Of a stretch of DNA of 64,000 nucleotides, positions 32,775-44,114 are shown piece by piece. Source of the stretch: Apodemus sylvaticus (lineage: Eukaryota > Chordata > Mammalia > Rodentia > Muridae); contig NC_067492.1 of the NCBI RefSeq assembly GCF_947179515.1, positions 12,600,513-12,664,512 on the forward strand. The letters are read 5' to 3'. The notes beneath the pieces were generated by a model. The model saw only the letters and a program-made list of their open reading frames with translations. It did not search any database and had not been told where the DNA came from. Within the stretch, counting starts at the first letter, position 1; the number at the start of each line of letters is the position of its first letter. The translations under genes were made by a program, and so were the position numbers.

Positions 32775-33845
32775 GTTTCCCTCCCTTTGTTGGTGTTTTC
32801 CATTCATTATCCTTTGAAGGGCTGGATTTGTGGAAAGATACTATATAAATTTGTTTGTCATGAAAAACCTTGGTTTCTCCATTTATGGTAATTGAGAGAT
32901 TTGCTGGATATAGCAGTTTGGGTTGGCATTTGTGTTCCCTTAGGGTCTGCATGACATCTGCCCAGGCTCTTCTGGATTTCATAGTCTCTAAAATCCAGTG
33001 AGAAATCCGGTGTAATTCTGATAGGTCTACCTTTATATGTTACTTGACCTTTTCCCCTTACTGCTTTTAATATTCTTTCTTTGTTTAGTACATTTGGTGT
33101 TTTAATTATTATATGACAGGATGAATTTCTTTTCTGGTCATATCTATTTGGAGTTCTGTATGCTCATGGGCATCTCTTTCTTTAGGTTAGGGAAGTTTTC
33201 TTCTATAATTTTGTTGAAGACATTTACTGGCCCTTTCAGTTGGAGATCTTCACTCTCTTCTATCCCTATAATTCTTAGGTTTGGTCTTCTCATATTGTCC
33301 TGGATTTCCTGGATATTTTGGGTCAGGAGCTTTTTGCATTTTTCATTTTCTTTGACTATTGTATCAACGCTTTCTATGGTATCTTCTGTATCTGAGATTC
33401 TCTCTTCCATGTCTTGTATTCTGTTGTTGATGCTTGGATCCATGACTCCTGACTTCTTTCCTAGGTTTTCTATGTCCCAAGATTTGTCTCCCTTTGTGAT
33501 TTCGTTATTGTTTCTACCTCCTTCTTTAGATCCTGGATGGCTTTGTTTAATTCCTTCACCTGTTTTGTTGTGGTTTCTCTTAGTTCTTCAAGGGCTTCTC
33601 ACTGTTTACTTGTGCTCTCTTATATTTCTTTAAGGGAGTTATTTATGTCCTTCTTTAAGCCCTCCATGATGCCCCCCATCAGCATCATGACCTGTGATTT
33701 TAAATCCAAATCTTGCTTTCCTGGTGTGTTGGAGTATCCAGGACTTGCTGTTGTGGGAGAATTGGGTTCGGATGGTGCCATATTGCCTTGATTTTTGTTA
33801 GTAATGTTCCCACATTTGCCTTTTGCTATCTGCTTATCCCTGGTG
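32775..33845 (-). pseudogene. L1 ORF1 remnant (RNA-binding chaperone), broken
   Basis: ORF1p coats L1 RNA as a coiled-coil trimer. Visible parts: amino-terminal segment 33845-33620, where the expected start before AKGK reads ATA, not ATG; coiled-coil end and RRM start 33443-33144 (NNRIQDMEERISDTED, RRPNLRIIGIEESED, FNKIIEENFPNLKKEMP); carboxy-terminal domain 32982-32853 (RRAWADVMQTLREHKCQPKL, LSITINGETKVFHDK), then a frame change. The three pieces lie in different frames, so the gene is dead. Confidence 0.87.
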
Positions 33846-33849
33846 TTAC

Positions 33850-34419
33850 TTGGGCCTGCTGTCACTGGCTGGAGCTTGCCCCTCCTGTGTGTGTGCCTGT
33901 AGGCCTATCTCAGCAACCTTGCGTGAGCTACTTTCTCCTGGCGCAAATTGCTGTGGTGCTGCAGAGTTCCTGGGTACAGGTGGAGTCCTGGTGCAGTGTG
34001 TCCCAAGTGGTCCTCTACTTTGGTGAAACCTGCACAGTCACAGAAGCAAAGATGACAGCTGAGACCCACTCTCTTCTAGTTGTATTTGGGTATGTACCTT
34101 TGTGGCCCTGATCAGCTCTGTATGCAGGCTGTGCTGACTGTCTCATCCTCGCTGGCTGCTGAGTGTATAGCTGGCTTCATGCACTGCTTGGAGATGGCAC
34201 ATTGTGGCCGAGGCTGTTCACGATCCAGAGGTGGAGACCGGAAGGCTCTTGCCAGAGGCCTCCGGACTGGATCCTCTGCTCTGCAGGGCAGGACTCAACC
34301 TGTGCAGGCTGCCTCTTCTTAGCTGGCTGCTGGGTATACAGCTGGCTTCATGCACTGCTTGGAGATAGCACGCTGTGGCCAAGGGTGTTCCAGATCCAGA
34401 GGCGGAGACCAGAATGCCC
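33850..34419 (-). promoter_or_regulatory. L1 5' UTR with tandem monomers
   Basis: One full monomer (34152-34322, 171 bp) and one partial monomer (34323-34419) share agctggcttcatgcactgct and tggagat-gcac-tgtggcc. Repeated 5' monomers act as the L1 promoter in mouse. Transcription would run leftward. GC content is higher than in the L1 body. Confidence 0.8.
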
Positions 34420-34431
34420 CACTTGTTCTTT
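34420..34431. repeat. target-site duplication of the long L1, right copy
   Basis: cacttgttcttt, identical to 27258-27269. Confidence 0.88.
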
Positions 34432-34440
34432 ATGAACCTC

Positions 34441-37372
34441 TTTTAAAAATTTTATTTTATTAAAATTTATTTATTTATTTATTTATTTATTTATTATTTA
34501 ATTCACTTTGCATCGTGATTGATGCCCTCTTCAAGGTCCTCCTCACACAGTCTCTTCCCCCCTTCCTCCTTCCGTTCTCTGAGAGGTTGGAGGCCTCTGT
34601 GGGTATCCCTCCACATCAAGTCTTTGCAGGCCTGCATATCCTCTCCCACTGAGGCCAGACAAGGCATCCCTGTATGGGGCACATAGTCCATAGACTGGTA
34701 ACAGCCTTAGAGGTAGCCCTTGCTCTAGGTTTTTTGGGACCCACATGAAGATGGAGTTGCACATCTGCTATCCTATAGGCGGGGTGGGGGCTAGGTCCAG
34801 TCTGTGTATGCTCTTTGGTTTGTGGTCCAGTCTCTGAGAGTCCCAAGGGTCCAGGTTAGTTGTGCTGGTCTTCCTGTGGATTCCTATCCCTTCAGGGCCC
34901 TCAATTCTTCCCCTAATTCTTCTGTAAGAGTCCCCGAGCTCCATCCACTGTTTGGCTGTCTGTCTCTGCATCTGTCTAAGACAGCTGCTGCGTGGTGCCT
35001 GTCAGAGGACAGCCATTCAGTCATGCTCCTGTCTGCAAGCATTGCCGAGTGTCATTAATAGTGTCAGGGACTGGTGCTTGCTCATGGGATGGGTGTCAGG
35101 CTGGTCATTCCCCTGGTCCCTGCTAGTTCTCCTGTCCCTGCATTTCTTGTAGATGGGATACATTTTGGGTCAAACGTTTTGTGGGTATGTCAGTGTCCCG
35201 ATCACTTCAATGGGGTTCCTGACTGACAACAGGACGTGATCTTTTCAGGTTCCATATTACCATTGTTGTGAGTCTCAGTTAAGGTCACCCCCCCCCCATT
35301 GATTCTTGGGAGCCTCCCTATTCCCAAGTCTCTGGCACATCCTCAAGATGACCCCCATACCCCACCCCTGCCAGCTGCAGATTTCTATTTATTCTACTGG
35401 CCCTCTGGCCCTCTCTCCTATCTTCCCCCCTCAGCTTCCTCTTCAACCCAGTTCCTTCATCTGCCTCCTTTGACTATTTTATTTCTCCTTCTGAGTGAGG
35501 TTCCAGCATCCTCACTTGGACCTTCCCTCTTACTTAGCTTCCTTGGGTCTGTGAAGTGTAGGGTGGATATACTGCATTTTATGGTTAATACCTACTTATA
35601 AGTGAGCACATACTATGCATGCCATTTGGGGTCTGGGTTACCTCATCCAGGTTCATATTCTTAAGTTCTATCTATTTGCCTACAAAATTCTCGATTTTTT
35701 AAAATAGCTGAATAGTATTTTATTGTGTAGATGTACCACATTTTCTTTATCTATTCTTCAGCTGAGGGGCATCTAGGTTGTTTCCTGTTTCTGGCTATTT
35801 AAACAAAGCTCCTATGAATATTGTTGAGCAAGTGTCTCTGCGGTATAGGGGGGCATCTTTTGGGTACATGCCCAGGATTGGTATAACTGTTCTTGAGGTA
35901 GAACTATTCCCAGTTTTCGAGAAACTACCAAATTGATTTCCAAAGTGGTTGTACGAGTTTGCACTCCCACTAGAAATGGAGGAGTGTTCCCCTTGCTCCA
36001 CACCCTTGCCACCATGTGCTGTCATTTGAGATTTTGGTCTTAGCCATCCTGACTGGTGTGAGATGGAGTCTCCAAGTCATTTTCATTTGCATTTTCCCTG
36101 ATGACTAAGGACTTTAAACATTTCTTTAAGTGCTTCTCTGTCATTTGAGATTCCTCTGCTGGAAATTCTCTGTTTAGCTCTGTACCCATTTTTAAAATTG
36201 TGGTGTTGATGTCTAATTTCTTGGGTTCTTTGTATATTTTAGATATTAGCTCTCTGTCAGATCTAGGGATGGTGAGGATTCTTTCTCAATCTGTAAGCTA
36301 TCATTTTATCATATTAACAGTGTCCTTTGCCTTACAGAAGATTTTCAGTTTCATGAGGTCCATCAATTGTTGATCTTTGAGCCTGAGCCATTGGTGTTCT
36401 GTTCAGGACGTTTTCCTGTACCAGTGAGTTCAAGGCTATTCCATAATCTCTGTTCTATTAGATTTAGTGCATCTAGATTTACATTGATACCTTTGATCCA
36501 CTTGACTTGAGTTTTTTGAAGGGTGATAGATGTGGATCAATTTGCATTCTTCTACATGCAGACATCCAGTTAGACCAGCACAGTTTGTTGAAGATGCTTT
36601 CATTTTTCCATTGTATGGTTTTGGCTTCTTGGTCAAAAAACAAGTGTCTGTAGGTGTATGGGTTTATTTCAGGGCCTTTGATTCAATTCCATTGAGCAAG
36701 CTGTCTGTTCCTATACCAATACCATGCAGTTTTTTATTACTATTGCTCTGTAGTACAGCTTGAGGTCAGGGATGGTGATTTACCCAGAAGTTCTTTTATT
36801 GCTGAGTATTGATTTTGCTATCCTAGGCTTTGTGTTTTTCCATATGAAGAATTGCTCTTTCAAGGTCTGTAAAGAATTGTGTTGGAATTTTGATGGGAAT
36901 CACACTGAATCTATAGATTGCTTTTGGTAAGATGCCAATCTTCACTATGTTAATCCTACTGATCCATGAGCATGGAAGATTTTTCCATCTTCTGATATCT
37001 TCAATTTCTTTCTTTAGTGATTTGAAGTTCTTATCATATAGGTCTTTCACTTACTTTGTTAGAGTTACACCAAGATGTTTTGTGACTATTGTAAAGGGAG
37101 TTGTTTCCTTAATTTCTTTCTCAGTCCACTTATCATTTGTATAAAGGAGAACTACTGTTTTCTAAAGTTAATTTTGTATCCAGCCACTTTGTTGAAGCTG
37201 TTATATCAGTTGTGGGAGCTCTCTGGTAGAATTTTTAGTATATCCTATTCTATCATCTGCAAATAGCTATAGTTTGACTTCTTCCTTTCCAATTTGTATC
37301 CCCTTAATCTCTTTTAGTTGTCTTATTGTTCTAGGTAGGATTTCAAGTACTTCAGGTTGAATCTTCTTGATG
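34441..37372 (-). mobile_element. older L1, 5'-truncated
   Basis: An A/T-rich tail with ATTT units (34441-34500), a long 3' UTR (34500 to about 35560) and the 3' half of ORF2 (35560-37372) on the minus strand. Reverse transcriptase and thumb pieces at 37050-36823 contain MKDLYDKNF and RWKNLPCSWISRINIVKIGI. It is more decayed than its left neighbour, with many frameshifts. Homology stops near 37372, where a MaLR begins. Confidence 0.88.
35560..37372 (-). pseudogene. L1 ORF2 3' half, broken
   Basis: The carboxy-terminal half only: the reverse-transcriptase end, thumb and Cys-rich tail region. The longest uninterrupted piece is about 75 codons. No catalytic box is retained. Non-functional. Confidence 0.82.
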
Positions 37373-37411
37373 GATGATTTATGAAAGATTGCCCAGTCCC
37401 CTGTTTGTGTT

Positions 37412-38308
37412 GACATTCCCGGACTGATTATTCTGGGTGCAATACAAAAGCAAGCCATGAGGGAGTGAGACAGGAAGCAGCACTCATTTATGGATTCTGT
37501 ATTATTTCCTGCCTCCAGGTTTCAGTCTTGCTTGATTACTGCCCTAGCTTCTTTTGATGATAGACTGTGATTTGGGAGTGTAAGCAAAATAAACTTTCCT
37601 CTTAAAGATGTTTATGGCCATGATATTTGATTACAGCAATAGGAGTTCAACTAAGACAGAAGTTGGTACCAGGAGTGGGGTGACAGGTTGTGACCAAGTT
37701 TTTTGGTGTGGTTGCATATAAACTTTGGTCTAGAAAAGTTGTTTAGTGCTCAGAGTCCAATGGGCTGTTCTGTGAGAGATTTGATGATAAGAACTCTGAG
37801 AGAAATACAGACAATGGAGAAACATGTTTTGTGAAGTTTCAGAGGAAAGCCAAGGCTCTGTCAAGTAGTTCAAGTGATACTTTGAATTATAAACCATTAT
37901 AGCGGAGCCTTTGTTTTCTGAGACAATTGATGCTGGTCAGCTAGAGCTGAGAAATTAGCAGTGATGAAGAAGAGGCCATTTCCTAGTAAAATGTTTCTTC
38001 TGGTTGACACAGAAACTGTGGTCCAGAAGAGATTAAAACTATACCTCTTGTTGCCAGCCAGACTTGGGAATGGGTTTAAAAGGTGGTACTGGTTTTAAAG
38101 GCATCACATGATCATGGAGAGTAAGAGAGCATTCAGAATTCCTCCATGGCCTCTCTGCAGCATCTCCTGCCTAAAGCTCCTGCCATGTTTGAGTTCCTGC
38201 TTTGCTTTCTATGATGTAGAACTGTAAACTGAAATAAACCTTTTCCTCTCCAACTTGCTTTTGGTCATGATGTTTTATTACAGTAATAGAAATTCTGACT
38301 AAGATAAC
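37412..38308 (+). mobile_element. MaLR element with LTR, internal segment and partial second LTR
   Basis: Partial 5' LTR at 37412-37652 (aaaagcaagccatgagggag; ends ttcaactaagaca). The classic start of MaLR internal sequence follows directly (gaagttggtaccaggagtgg). The internal part runs to about 38100, then LTR sequence returns (ttcctccatggcctctctgc; ctaaactgaaataaaccttttc type; ends ctgactaagataaca). The 450-bp internal part has no coding capacity, as is usual for MaLR. Confidence 0.78.
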
Positions 38309-38319
38309 ACTCATACCAT

Positions 38320-38462
38320 GTTTTACTCTTTGACATCAGAGGATAACTGGCAGATGCCGTTTTTCCTTTTCTACCATGTGAGTTCCAGGGATTAAATTCA
38401 GGTCATCAGATATGGCATCGAATGTCTTTAACCACTGATCTATCTTTCTGGTCTCCAGTTAT
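38320..38462 (-). mobile_element. RSINE1/B3-type SINE, degenerate
   Basis: gtgagttccagggattaaat, tcaggtcatcagatatggca and taaccactgatctatctttc in reversed order. Confidence 0.6.
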
Positions 38463-38514
38463 AATTTCTACCTGGCTAGGATATCTTTTTTCCTTCCTTC
38501 TAAAACACAATACA

Positions 38515-38660
38515 TGAGCTGTAGGTATAGCCTAGGAATCATGCTGCACAGGTTCAAATCCTCACTGTAATGTGGACAGAGACACAGCTTCATGATTTTA
38601 CCTAAGCCGTTGACTCATTGCTTCCACAGATACCTTGTCTGTATGTGAACTATTTGTCAA
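38515..38660 (+). mobile_element. MIR fragment
   Basis: gctgcacaggttcaaatcct, then attttacctaagccgttgac and a cagataccttgtctg end fit the MIR tRNA-derived and core order. Confidence 0.5.
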
Positions 38661-38676
38661 TAAGACAGTTTCAGGC

Positions 38677-38760
38677 AGTCCCAGCTCCCTTCTCATAGCA
38701 GTGTGACCTCAGGCAAACAGCTACATGCACTGGTGTCTGAGTTTTCTCATGTTTTGCACT
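38677..38760 (+). mobile_element. MIR fragment
   Basis: cccagctcccttctcatagc, agtgtgacctcaggcaaaca and ctgagttttctcatg follow the MIR core order. Confidence 0.5.
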
Positions 38761-38959
38761 AGAGTCTGGGTTGACTTAATAAATAACCCTGACTGAGATG
38801 GCTTAAAAAGATGCCTTCTCCCACAGCTCTAAAGATAGATGGAACAATCTGCTCCAGAAATCTCTCCCAGCTCTGTGGTGGCCAATGGCTGTTCATGCCC
38901 AAATTTCCATCTCTATTGCACATTGACAGATGTCTTTCTTTCCTAAACATATTTTTTTA
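38761..38959. other. no recognised feature
   Basis: Nothing supported. Confidence 0.45.
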
Positions 38960-38966
38960 AAAAATG

Positions 38967-39007
<41 letters not shown>

Positions 39008-39192
39008 ATGTATATGCGTCTATGTGTCTATGTTTGTCTTCCGGCTGTAGAGGCCAGAAGAGGGCATTGAATCCCTTGGAACTGGATTTCTATGCAGTTG
39101 TGAGCTGCCCAATATGGGTGCTGGGAACTGAACTCTGGTCTTTAGCTAAAGTTGTAAGTTCTCCTAACCACTGAGCCATCTCTCCAGGCCAG
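38960..39192 (-). mobile_element. B3-type SINE with (TG)n tail expansion
   Basis: TG array (38971-39006) followed by reversed B3: tagaggccagaagagggcat, gtgggtgctgggaactgaac type, ctaaccactgagccatctct. The array sits at the tail position. Confidence 0.87.
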
Positions 39193-39713
39193 TATATGGT
39201 TTTATCCAAATGTCCCTCCCCAACAGAGGACACTCAAATCTAATACAACCCCATCTTAATTGAGCTACATATTCAAACATCCCACATCTGAATAAGGTCA
39301 GGTTCACACACTGCAAATAGAAGTGAATTTTCTGGGAAATTCTGGGATTTAGTCAAGTGCCCTTTTCTTGACTCTGTGTGTGTGTCCTTGATTCCTTACA
39401 GCTTTCTTACTTTGGGATGATAAAATCCTCTTATCTAAAGCTGGTTTTCTTTAGGCATGTGTTAGAATCTTGTCTAACTTGGGAACAATGGCATCTTTTT
39501 TTTTTCCTAGAGGACAAAATGGGAGGGACACATAACCAGGGATAGCCCGAGACAGCCTTGCAGGTCTCATAGGTGGGGCTGTACCTTTCCATCTATGTTT
39601 TCGAGGATGCTGACTTTGGAGGTGGAAAGCAAAGTGGAAATGTCCCCAGTCTGACACTGGCAGTGACATCAGCATTCTTCCTGATCTCTGCTCCTGTCAT
39701 GTGGGCTTTCTTG
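39193..39713. other. no recognised feature
   Basis: A T run at 39496-39506; otherwise nothing supported. Confidence 0.45.
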
Positions 39714-39718
39714 ACACT

Positions 39719-40103
39719 TGTCTTAGTCGGGGTTTCTATTCCTGCACAAAGATCATGACCAAGAAGCAAGTTGGGGAGGAAAGGGTTTATTCAGCTTACA
39801 CTTCCACACTGCAGTTCATCACTAAAGGAAGTCAGGACTGGAACTCAAGCAGGTCAGGAAGCAGGAGCTGATGCAGAGGCCATGGAGGAATGTTCCTTAC
39901 TGGCTTGCTCAGCCTGCTCTCTTATAGAACCCAAGAGCACCAGCCCAAAGGTGGTACCACCCACAAGGTGCCCTCCCCACTTGATCACTAATTGAGAAAA
40001 TGCCCCACAGCTGGATCTCATGGAGGCACTTCCCCAACTGAAGCTCCTTTCTCTGTGATAACTCCAGCCTGTGTCAAGTTGACACATGACACCAGCCAGT
40101 ACA
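39719..40103 (-). mobile_element. solo MaLR-type LTR with perfect 5-bp TSD
   Basis: On the plus strand it runs tgtcttagtcggggtttcta to caccagccagtaca, the exact reverse of the family at 10782-11146. Pentamer acact flanks both ends (39714-39718, 40104-40108), the TSD size of ERVL/MaLR. At 385 bp it is full length. A (reversed) polyadenylation block and TATA-like region are recognisable. Confidence 0.93.
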
Positions 40104-40108
40104 ACACT

Positions 40109-40434
40109 CATTCTCTGTGGTCAGTGACTCAGTGTACAGCATGGCATCATCTAAACACTCTCTAAGTGCTGTGTGTAACTCTGGGATTGGAACTAGGGGT
40201 CTTCTCTACTGGAAAATAGGAACAGCCTGTTGATGGGTGGAGAAAAGTCCTGGAAGGAGGGAATTATCTTTTTCTTTAATTAAAAAAATGTACATAGCTT
40301 GGGTCTGGTCTAGGCTGCCATGCTGGCCTGTTGCTCCTGTTGCTAAGCATTCCCACCATTGTGCACTGTATTTCTTCTGGAACTGTAGACCAAAAAATAA
40401 ATCCTGTTGTCCCTAAAATGTTAGATTTATATAT
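40109..40434. other. mostly unannotated
   Basis: 40345-40425 (ctgtatttcttctggaactg, ccaaaaaataaatcctgttg) resembles the 3' end of an old LTR; the rest is unassigned. Confidence 0.4.
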
Positions 40435-40435
40435 T

Positions 40436-40592
40436 TATACATGTGTGTTGGGGGCTCATATGTGAAAGTCATAGAGAAACCTGAGGGAGTCAGTTCTCTC
40501 CTTTCTTTCTTTGGGTCTCCAGGAACAAACTCAGGTTGTCAGGCTTGGTATAGCAAGCACTTTTATCCTGTGAGCCATCTTGCTCACCCAGA
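40436..40592 (-). mobile_element. RSINE1-type SINE
   Basis: ggaacaaactcaggttgtca, ggcttggtatagcaagcact and cctgtgagccatcttgctca in reversed RSINE1 order. Confidence 0.78.
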
Positions 40593-41588
40593 AAGAGAAG
40601 ATTCTCATCCATTAACTTCCATATTTATATCATAGAAATATACTGGAAGCAAAGGGAAAAATGATATATGGAGGAGTCTTCCCCAGAGACCCTGTGAAGA
40701 GGCATGGCTCAGATCAAGTCAAGTAGAGGCATGTGTTGAGGTCCAGAGTCTTAAGAAGCCAGAGTCCATGTTGCTTTTTCAACTGTAGTGAGTTATCTGA
40801 TGTGGTGAGAATATGTAGAGATGGATTATAGATGGGTGAGGATCATCCAGAGGAGTGAAAACAAAGGAAACATTAGAAAACATATATGGCCCAACTCCCA
40901 AGGATGAGAAATGGTACAGAGGTGACAGGATGTCTGCAGAGTTCATCCAGATGCTGATGCTGGGGGAGGGGAAGAAGATGCTGGCATTTGGTTGCCGTGG
41001 AGATCTGTGCTGTTGCAGACACCATCACCAGTGTGCTAGGATCACGTTGCTGCACATGACCAGTATGAAGGGGTGAAAGATAGGTCTTTTCTGAAAAAAG
41101 GCTTTGCTTTGTGCTACCAAACAAAGCAAAGAATGGTGACTACTAATTTGTTATGCTTCTCCCCGACTCGACTAAGGGCTTAAAGAAGTTGCCTTTTTCT
41201 TTTTAATATTGTATGAAGGAATACACTGCCCAGGTTTGTCTCAACGTGTTTTGTGACAGAAAAACTAAGCTTGCCCCTTCAGATAAAACATTACAGTTGT
41301 AAAAGCAATCTGGACTCCTGTTTTTTAAGTGACCTTGGAGCATTTTCATTCTGTGTGACTAGAGTTTAGTTTGGAGCTACCAAGTTGATTGATGATGCTT
41401 CAAAGCTCTTAACCAACTCCATCTCAGAGGTCAGTCAATAAGGAAATAAAAGTGCAGTAGAGGAGTTGTACCTTGGATTGTGGTTGGCCTAAGGCTATAA
41501 GGGCGCATCTAAGAGCTCTGGCTTCGAAACTCAGAGATTCATCACTACGTTGTCCCTGAAGCTGGCATCTTGGTTCTGACCAGAGGAC
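40593..41588. other. repeat-poor block, no gene recognised
   Basis: About 1 kb with no clear transposon. Complementary frames at 40855-41124 show no domain. Confidence 0.4.
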
Positions 41589-41589
41589 C

Positions 41590-41873
41590 CTGTTATGGGG
41601 TGACTTATGTTTCCCAGATTCTTGTGTGGATGTCTTTATTTTTAGGACCTCAGGATGTGACTGAATTGGGAGATGGGGCATTTAGAAAGGGAATAAATTA
41701 AAATGAGGTTATTAGGTGAGTCCTAATCCTATGGAACTGCTATACTGGAATAGACTTAAACACATATAACACGTTACATATACATATACAGGTACATATA
41801 CATACACATACACACATACATACATATACATGGTGGTGATTGTGATGGTGGTGGTGGTGGCAGTAATATGTGT

Positions 41874-41918
<45 letters not shown>

Positions 41919-42105
41919 GTGAGTTAGATACAGAGAACATTATCCTCTATGAGTTGAAGAGAGAGGCCTCTGAGGATATTGACCTTTTACACCTTGACCT
42001 TGGACATTTGACTCTGGAACTATGAGGCTATAAACTTCTGTTGTTGAAGCCTCCACTCTATGGTACTTTATTATGGTAGTCCCAGCAAGCCAATACAATC
42101 CTAGT
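41590..42105 (+). mobile_element. MLT1-type MaLR LTR, swollen by a microsatellite
   Basis: Order of an MLT1 LTR: gacttatgtttcccagattc, aggacctcaggatgtgactg, aaatgaggttattaggtgag, cttggacatttgactctgga, aacttctgttgttgaagcct, ctttattatggtagtcccag. An array of CATA/TACA, GGT and TG units (41763-41918) has grown in the middle. It is an ancient eutherian element. Confidence 0.75.
41763..41918. repeat. compound (CATA)n-(GGT)n-(TG)n microsatellite
   Basis: Three successive simple-repeat blocks inside the MLT1 LTR. Confidence 0.95.
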
Positions 42106-42141
42106 TCTTACAGGATGTTTCTTCTTGTGTAAATATTTTAA

Positions 42142-42170
42142 GTGTGGTGTGTGTGTGTGTGTGTGTGTAC
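42142..42170. repeat. (TG)n microsatellite
   Basis: About 13 TG units. Confidence 0.93.
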
Positions 42171-42257
42171 AGTTTTAGAAGTATACTCATCATGGTGGAG
42201 AGTATGGTGGTGTGTAGGCAGGCACTGGAGCAGTAGTTGGTAGCTATATCCTGATCT

Positions 42258-42258
42258 G

Positions 42259-42330
<72 letters not shown>
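42258..42330. repeat. (TG)n-(GA)n microsatellite
   Basis: TG (42261-42297) directly joined to GA (42298-42330). Confidence 0.97.
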
Positions 42331-42331
<1 letters not shown>

Positions 42332-42512
42332 TAGGCTTAGCATGGGCTTTTTGAAACCTAAAAGCCTACTCCCAGTGATATACTTCCTCCAACAAAGCCA
42401 TACCTACTTCCATAGCCTCCTGATCCTTCTAATCCTTTCCAAGAGTTCTACTTCCTGGTAATTAAACATTCAAATATATGAACCTATGGGGGGGTCACTC
42501 TATTCAAAGCAC
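42288..42512 (-). mobile_element. MTD-like MaLR LTR, 5' part
   Basis: The GA run continues into tagcatgggctttttgaaac, cctactcccagtgatatact, tcctccaacaaagccatacc and attcaaatatatgaacctat, the reversed 5' half of an MTD-type LTR. The GA array is the expanded CTCT stretch that such LTRs carry. Confidence 0.78.
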
Positions 42513-42540
42513 CTTAGTGTGTAAGTGTGATTTGAGAGGG

Positions 42541-42628
42541 GCTTAGGGCTTGTCCCTAAGCACCTATACCTGCTGATTAGAGGTGCTTAGGGCTTGGCAT
42601 TAAGCACCTTTACCTGCTGAGCCAGGTT
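42541..42628. repeat. 44-bp tandem duplication with hairpins
   Basis: Units 42541-42584 and 42585-42628 both start gcttagggcttg. Unit 1 contains the perfect inverted repeat gcttaggg/ccctaagc (5-base loop). Unit 2 contains aggtgctta/taagcacct (42581-42609, 11-base loop). The following 42629-42690 looks like a reversed B1/B4 remnant. Confidence 0.85.
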
Positions 42629-42691
42629 CTGTCTTTGACCTGGGATCACAGTCTTGGTATGTAGGATTACAAGGCATGCCATCAAGCCAGA

Positions 42692-43372
42692 CTTTTAATT
42701 AACTAATTAACATCCCAAATGCTGCTCCTGAGCCTCCCCTCATAGAGTCCCTCCTCCACTTCTCCTGTGAGAGGGTGTGGCCCCTGGGTATTCCCTACTC
42801 TGGTGCATCACATCTCTGCCAGGTTAGGTACGGAGGCCAGACAAGGCAACCCTGTTGGGGAATAGTCAACATGGTCAGGCTATAACTTTTAGGAGAGCCT
42901 CCACTCCAGTTTTTGTGAGACCCACATGGAGACTGAGCTGCACATCTGCTACGTATGTTCTTTGGTTTGTGTCTCAGTCTCTGAAAGCTGGGGTTTAGTT
43001 GACTCTTGGTCATCCCGTGGGGCTCCCATTCCTTTCAGGGCCTTCAATCCTTTCTCCAATTCTTCCATAAGAGTCCCAACCTCTGTCCAGTGTTTGGCTG
43101 TGGTACCTTCATCTGTTTCAGCCAGCTGCTGCGTAAACAGAGCTTCTCAGAGGACACTTATGCTAAGATCCTGTCTGCAAGGATAGCAGAGTACCATTAA
43201 TAATGTCAGGGATTGGTGCTCGCCCTTGGGATAGATTGCAAATTGGGCCATTTCTTCAGTCTCTGTTCCATGTCTGTTCTTCCATTTTTTCTTAGACAGG
43301 ACAAATTTGGGGTAAAAAGTTTTGTGGATGGGTTTGGTGTCCTAATCTATCCACTGGGGGTCCTGGAGCCAG
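42692..43372 (-). mobile_element. L1 3' UTR fragment (old, Lx-like)
   Basis: It parallels 34500-35230: ggaggccagacaaggcaacc, agacccacatggagactgag, tctgctacgtatgttctttg and ccattaataatgtcagggat occur in the same order. No ORF2 part remains. Confidence 0.85.
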
Positions 43373-43375
43373 GCT

Positions 43376-43438
43376 TTTTTTTTTTAATGTGGGTTCTGGG
43401 GATCAAATTTAGGTCTTTCTCCAGGTTGTAGTATCAGC
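43376..43438 (-). mobile_element. SINE end fragment (RSINE1/B3-like)
   Basis: aatgtgggttctggggatca then aatttaggtctttctccagg in reversed order. Confidence 0.5.
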
Positions 43439-43440
43439 TT

Positions 43441-43560
43441 AAAAGAAAGAAAGAAAGAAAAGACAGAGAAGAAAGGAAGAAAGAAAGAAAGAAAGGAGGA
43501 AAGGAAGAGAGGAAGGAGGAAAGGAAGAGAGGAAGGAGGAAATCAAAGAAGGGAAGGGAA
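43441..43560. repeat. polypurine (GAAA/GGAA)n tract
   Basis: About 120 bp of pure purine except for three isolated bases. Confidence 0.95.
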
Positions 43561-43866
43561 ATGTGTGACTACTTTGAGTAAGTATCTTCAGCAGGTGACA
43601 AACTCACGGGGTGCCTCAGGGGTATCTTAATTAGGGTTCAATTACTGTGAAGAGGCACTTTTATAAAGGTAAACATTTCCTTGGGGCTGGCTTACAGTTT
43701 CAGAGGTTCAGTCCATTATCATCATGGCAGGAAGCAGGGCAGTGTGCAGGCAGGCATGGTGCTGGAGGAGTCAAGAGTTCTACATCTGGATCCAAAGGCA
43801 GTCAGAAGGAGACTATCTTCTGCAGGCAGCTAGGAGGAGGCTCTGGATTCCGCTGGTCAGGCTTGA

Positions 43867-44114
43867 GCATATGTATATACACATACACACATACATATGT
43901 GTATATATGTATATACACAAATACATACATGTGTGCATATATGTATACACACATGTGTGCATATATGTATACACACATACATGTGTGCATATATGTATAT
44001 ACACACATACATATGTGTATATATGTACACACATACACACATGTGTGCATATATGTATATACACACATACATATATGCATACATGTATATACACACATAC
44101 ACACATATGTGCAA

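Larger units (their letters stand above)
27270..34419 (-). mobile_element. near full-length L1 (Lx/older L1 type), interrupted by an ERV
   Basis: Poly-T at the left (poly-A tail on the minus strand), 3' UTR, ORF2 remnants, ORF1 remnants and a 5' UTR with repeated monomers at the right, all in one orientation and between 12-bp TSDs. Removing the 1.47-kb retroviral insertion leaves about 5.7 kb, near full length. Both ORFs carry frameshifts and stops, so it is dead. Comparison with the L1 at 47.5 kb shows an internal deletion of about 130 bp at 27712-27718. Confidence 0.92.

Noticed and set aside
33121..33633. 170-codon plus-strand frame rich in Leu/Ser/Phe
   Set aside because: It is the antisense shadow of L1 ORF1.
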